Shown here: positions 32,225 through 32,536 of the stretch, piece after piece
Layout of the letters: each line of letters starts with the position of its first letter
Position numbering within the stretch: position 1 is the stretch's first letter
Source: Paenibacillus helianthi
Lineage (GTDB): Bacteria; Bacillota; Bacilli; Paenibacillales; Paenibacillaceae
NCBI RefSeq assembly: GCF_001909055.1
Contig: NZ_LVWI01000074.1
Coordinates: forward strand, 1 to 32,536
Reading direction: 5' to 3'
Length of the DNA stretch: 32,536 nucleotides
Translations under genes and position numbers: made by a program
Notes under the pieces: model-generated
Databases searched by the model: none
Told to the model about the DNA's origin: nothing
Seen by the model: only the letters and a program-made list of their open reading frames with translations

Positions 32225-32536
32225 CTATTTTTTAAAATAGCTCTTCCAAGCTTTTCGTACTAATATATAGTTTTGCCGCGTCTCATTTCTATATAATTCC
32301 AATTCCTTATTTGTCTCTTGTACCAATGACATTTCAACACTATGCTCACTAATGATTGCATTAAGTCTAGCTATTTCATTTTCATAATCGTCACATATCT
32401 CTTGAATACGACAATTATTCTCGTTTTGACGTCTATCAATTTCCTTCTCATAGTCTTCAACAATTGTTTTAATTTGATTGTTTTTATTATTCATCTCATT
32501 TGAATTTTCATTATGAATTCGTACTATTTCTATTTC
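32225..32536 (-). CDS. C-terminal part of a coiled-coil protein, cut by the window edge
   Basis: The frame is open through the right edge: the 14 codons between 32536 and the ATG at 32494 contain no stop, and no ribosome-binding site precedes that ATG. This is therefore the last 103 or so residues of a longer protein, not an 89-residue gene. The visible part is a highly charged helix with a repeated unit (EDYEKEIDRR then DDYENEIARL) and heptad-spaced hydrophobics, ending WKSYFKK. Coiled coils at this position in glycan operons occur in chain-length or terminating methyltransferases and in some glycosyltransferases, but nothing here identifies the missing N-terminal domain. Confidence 0.75.
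   Translation of the reverse strand, partial: EIEIVRIHNENSNEMNNKNNQIKTIVEDYEKEIDRRQNENNCRIQEICDDYENEIARLNAIISEHSVEMSLVQETNKELELYRNETRQNYILVRKAWKSYFKK

Noticed and set aside
1..32536. CRISPR arrays, tRNA genes, insertion sequences, phage attachment sites
   Set aside because: Read for regular repeats, cloverleaf ends, transposase motifs and terminal inverted repeats; none found.

Overview
The window looks like a chromosomal segment from a Paenibacillus-type Firmicute. The left edge holds the 5' end of a 16S rRNA gene (minus strand) whose first variable regions read like Paenibacillus. The pcrB-pcrA-ligA block has the gene order common in Bacillales. Ribosome-binding sites are strong Gram-positive GGAGG types, and TTG or GTG start codons are frequent.

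Layout. Positions 1-521: start of an rRNA operon with two tandem promoters and a boxA-like leader, reading leftward off the window. Positions 668-3390 (plus strand): a fosmidomycin-resistance-type MFS exporter, and a membrane cytochrome b fused to a sulfite-oxidase/MsrP-like molybdopterin domain. Positions 3395-7832 (minus): an envelope-stress style operon of VanR-like regulator, VanS-like kinase, a short membrane protein resembling the kinase's own sensor half without a kinase core, and a class A penicillin-binding protein. Positions 7958-13170 (minus): ligA, pcrA and pcrB. Positions 13347-14213 (minus): a glycerophosphodiesterase-like gene interrupted by an in-frame TGA.

From 14328 to the right edge every gene is on the minus strand and serves surface-glycan synthesis. 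A polyprenyl-phosphate sugar-1-phosphate transferase and two rhamnosyltransferase-like GT2 enzymes form the promoter-distal part (14328-17867). A long operon then enters from beyond the right edge and ends at a terminator near 17968-18007. In transcription order it carries a coiled-coil protein (partial), two GT2 enzymes, a very large membrane fusion protein (acyltransferase-3 domain, then a GT-C-like multispanning region, then an extracytoplasmic beta-rich domain), another GT2, fdtA, an acyltransferase-3, fdtC, fdtB, a GtrB-like polyprenyl-phosphate glycosyltransferase, a GtrA-like flippase, and rmlA-rmlC-rmlB-rmlD.

How they work together: RmlA and RmlB make dTDP-4-keto-6-deoxyglucose. RmlC and RmlD turn it into dTDP-L-rhamnose. 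FdtA, FdtB and FdtC turn it into a dTDP-3-acetamido-3,6-dideoxyhexose, probably dTDP-Fuc3NAc. The GT2 enzymes would use these donors on a polyprenyl-linked chain started by the 14328 transferase. GtrB, GtrA and the fusion protein could add and acylate a side group outside the membrane. The closest known theme is S-layer glycoprotein glycan clusters of Bacillales, but no S-layer protein, polymerase, exporter or ligase lies inside the window. Base composition becomes visibly more AT-rich to the right of about 20.55 kb, between rmlC and rmlA, which suggests the distal part of the glycan operon was acquired or exchanged. All functional calls come from reading motifs; no database search was possible.
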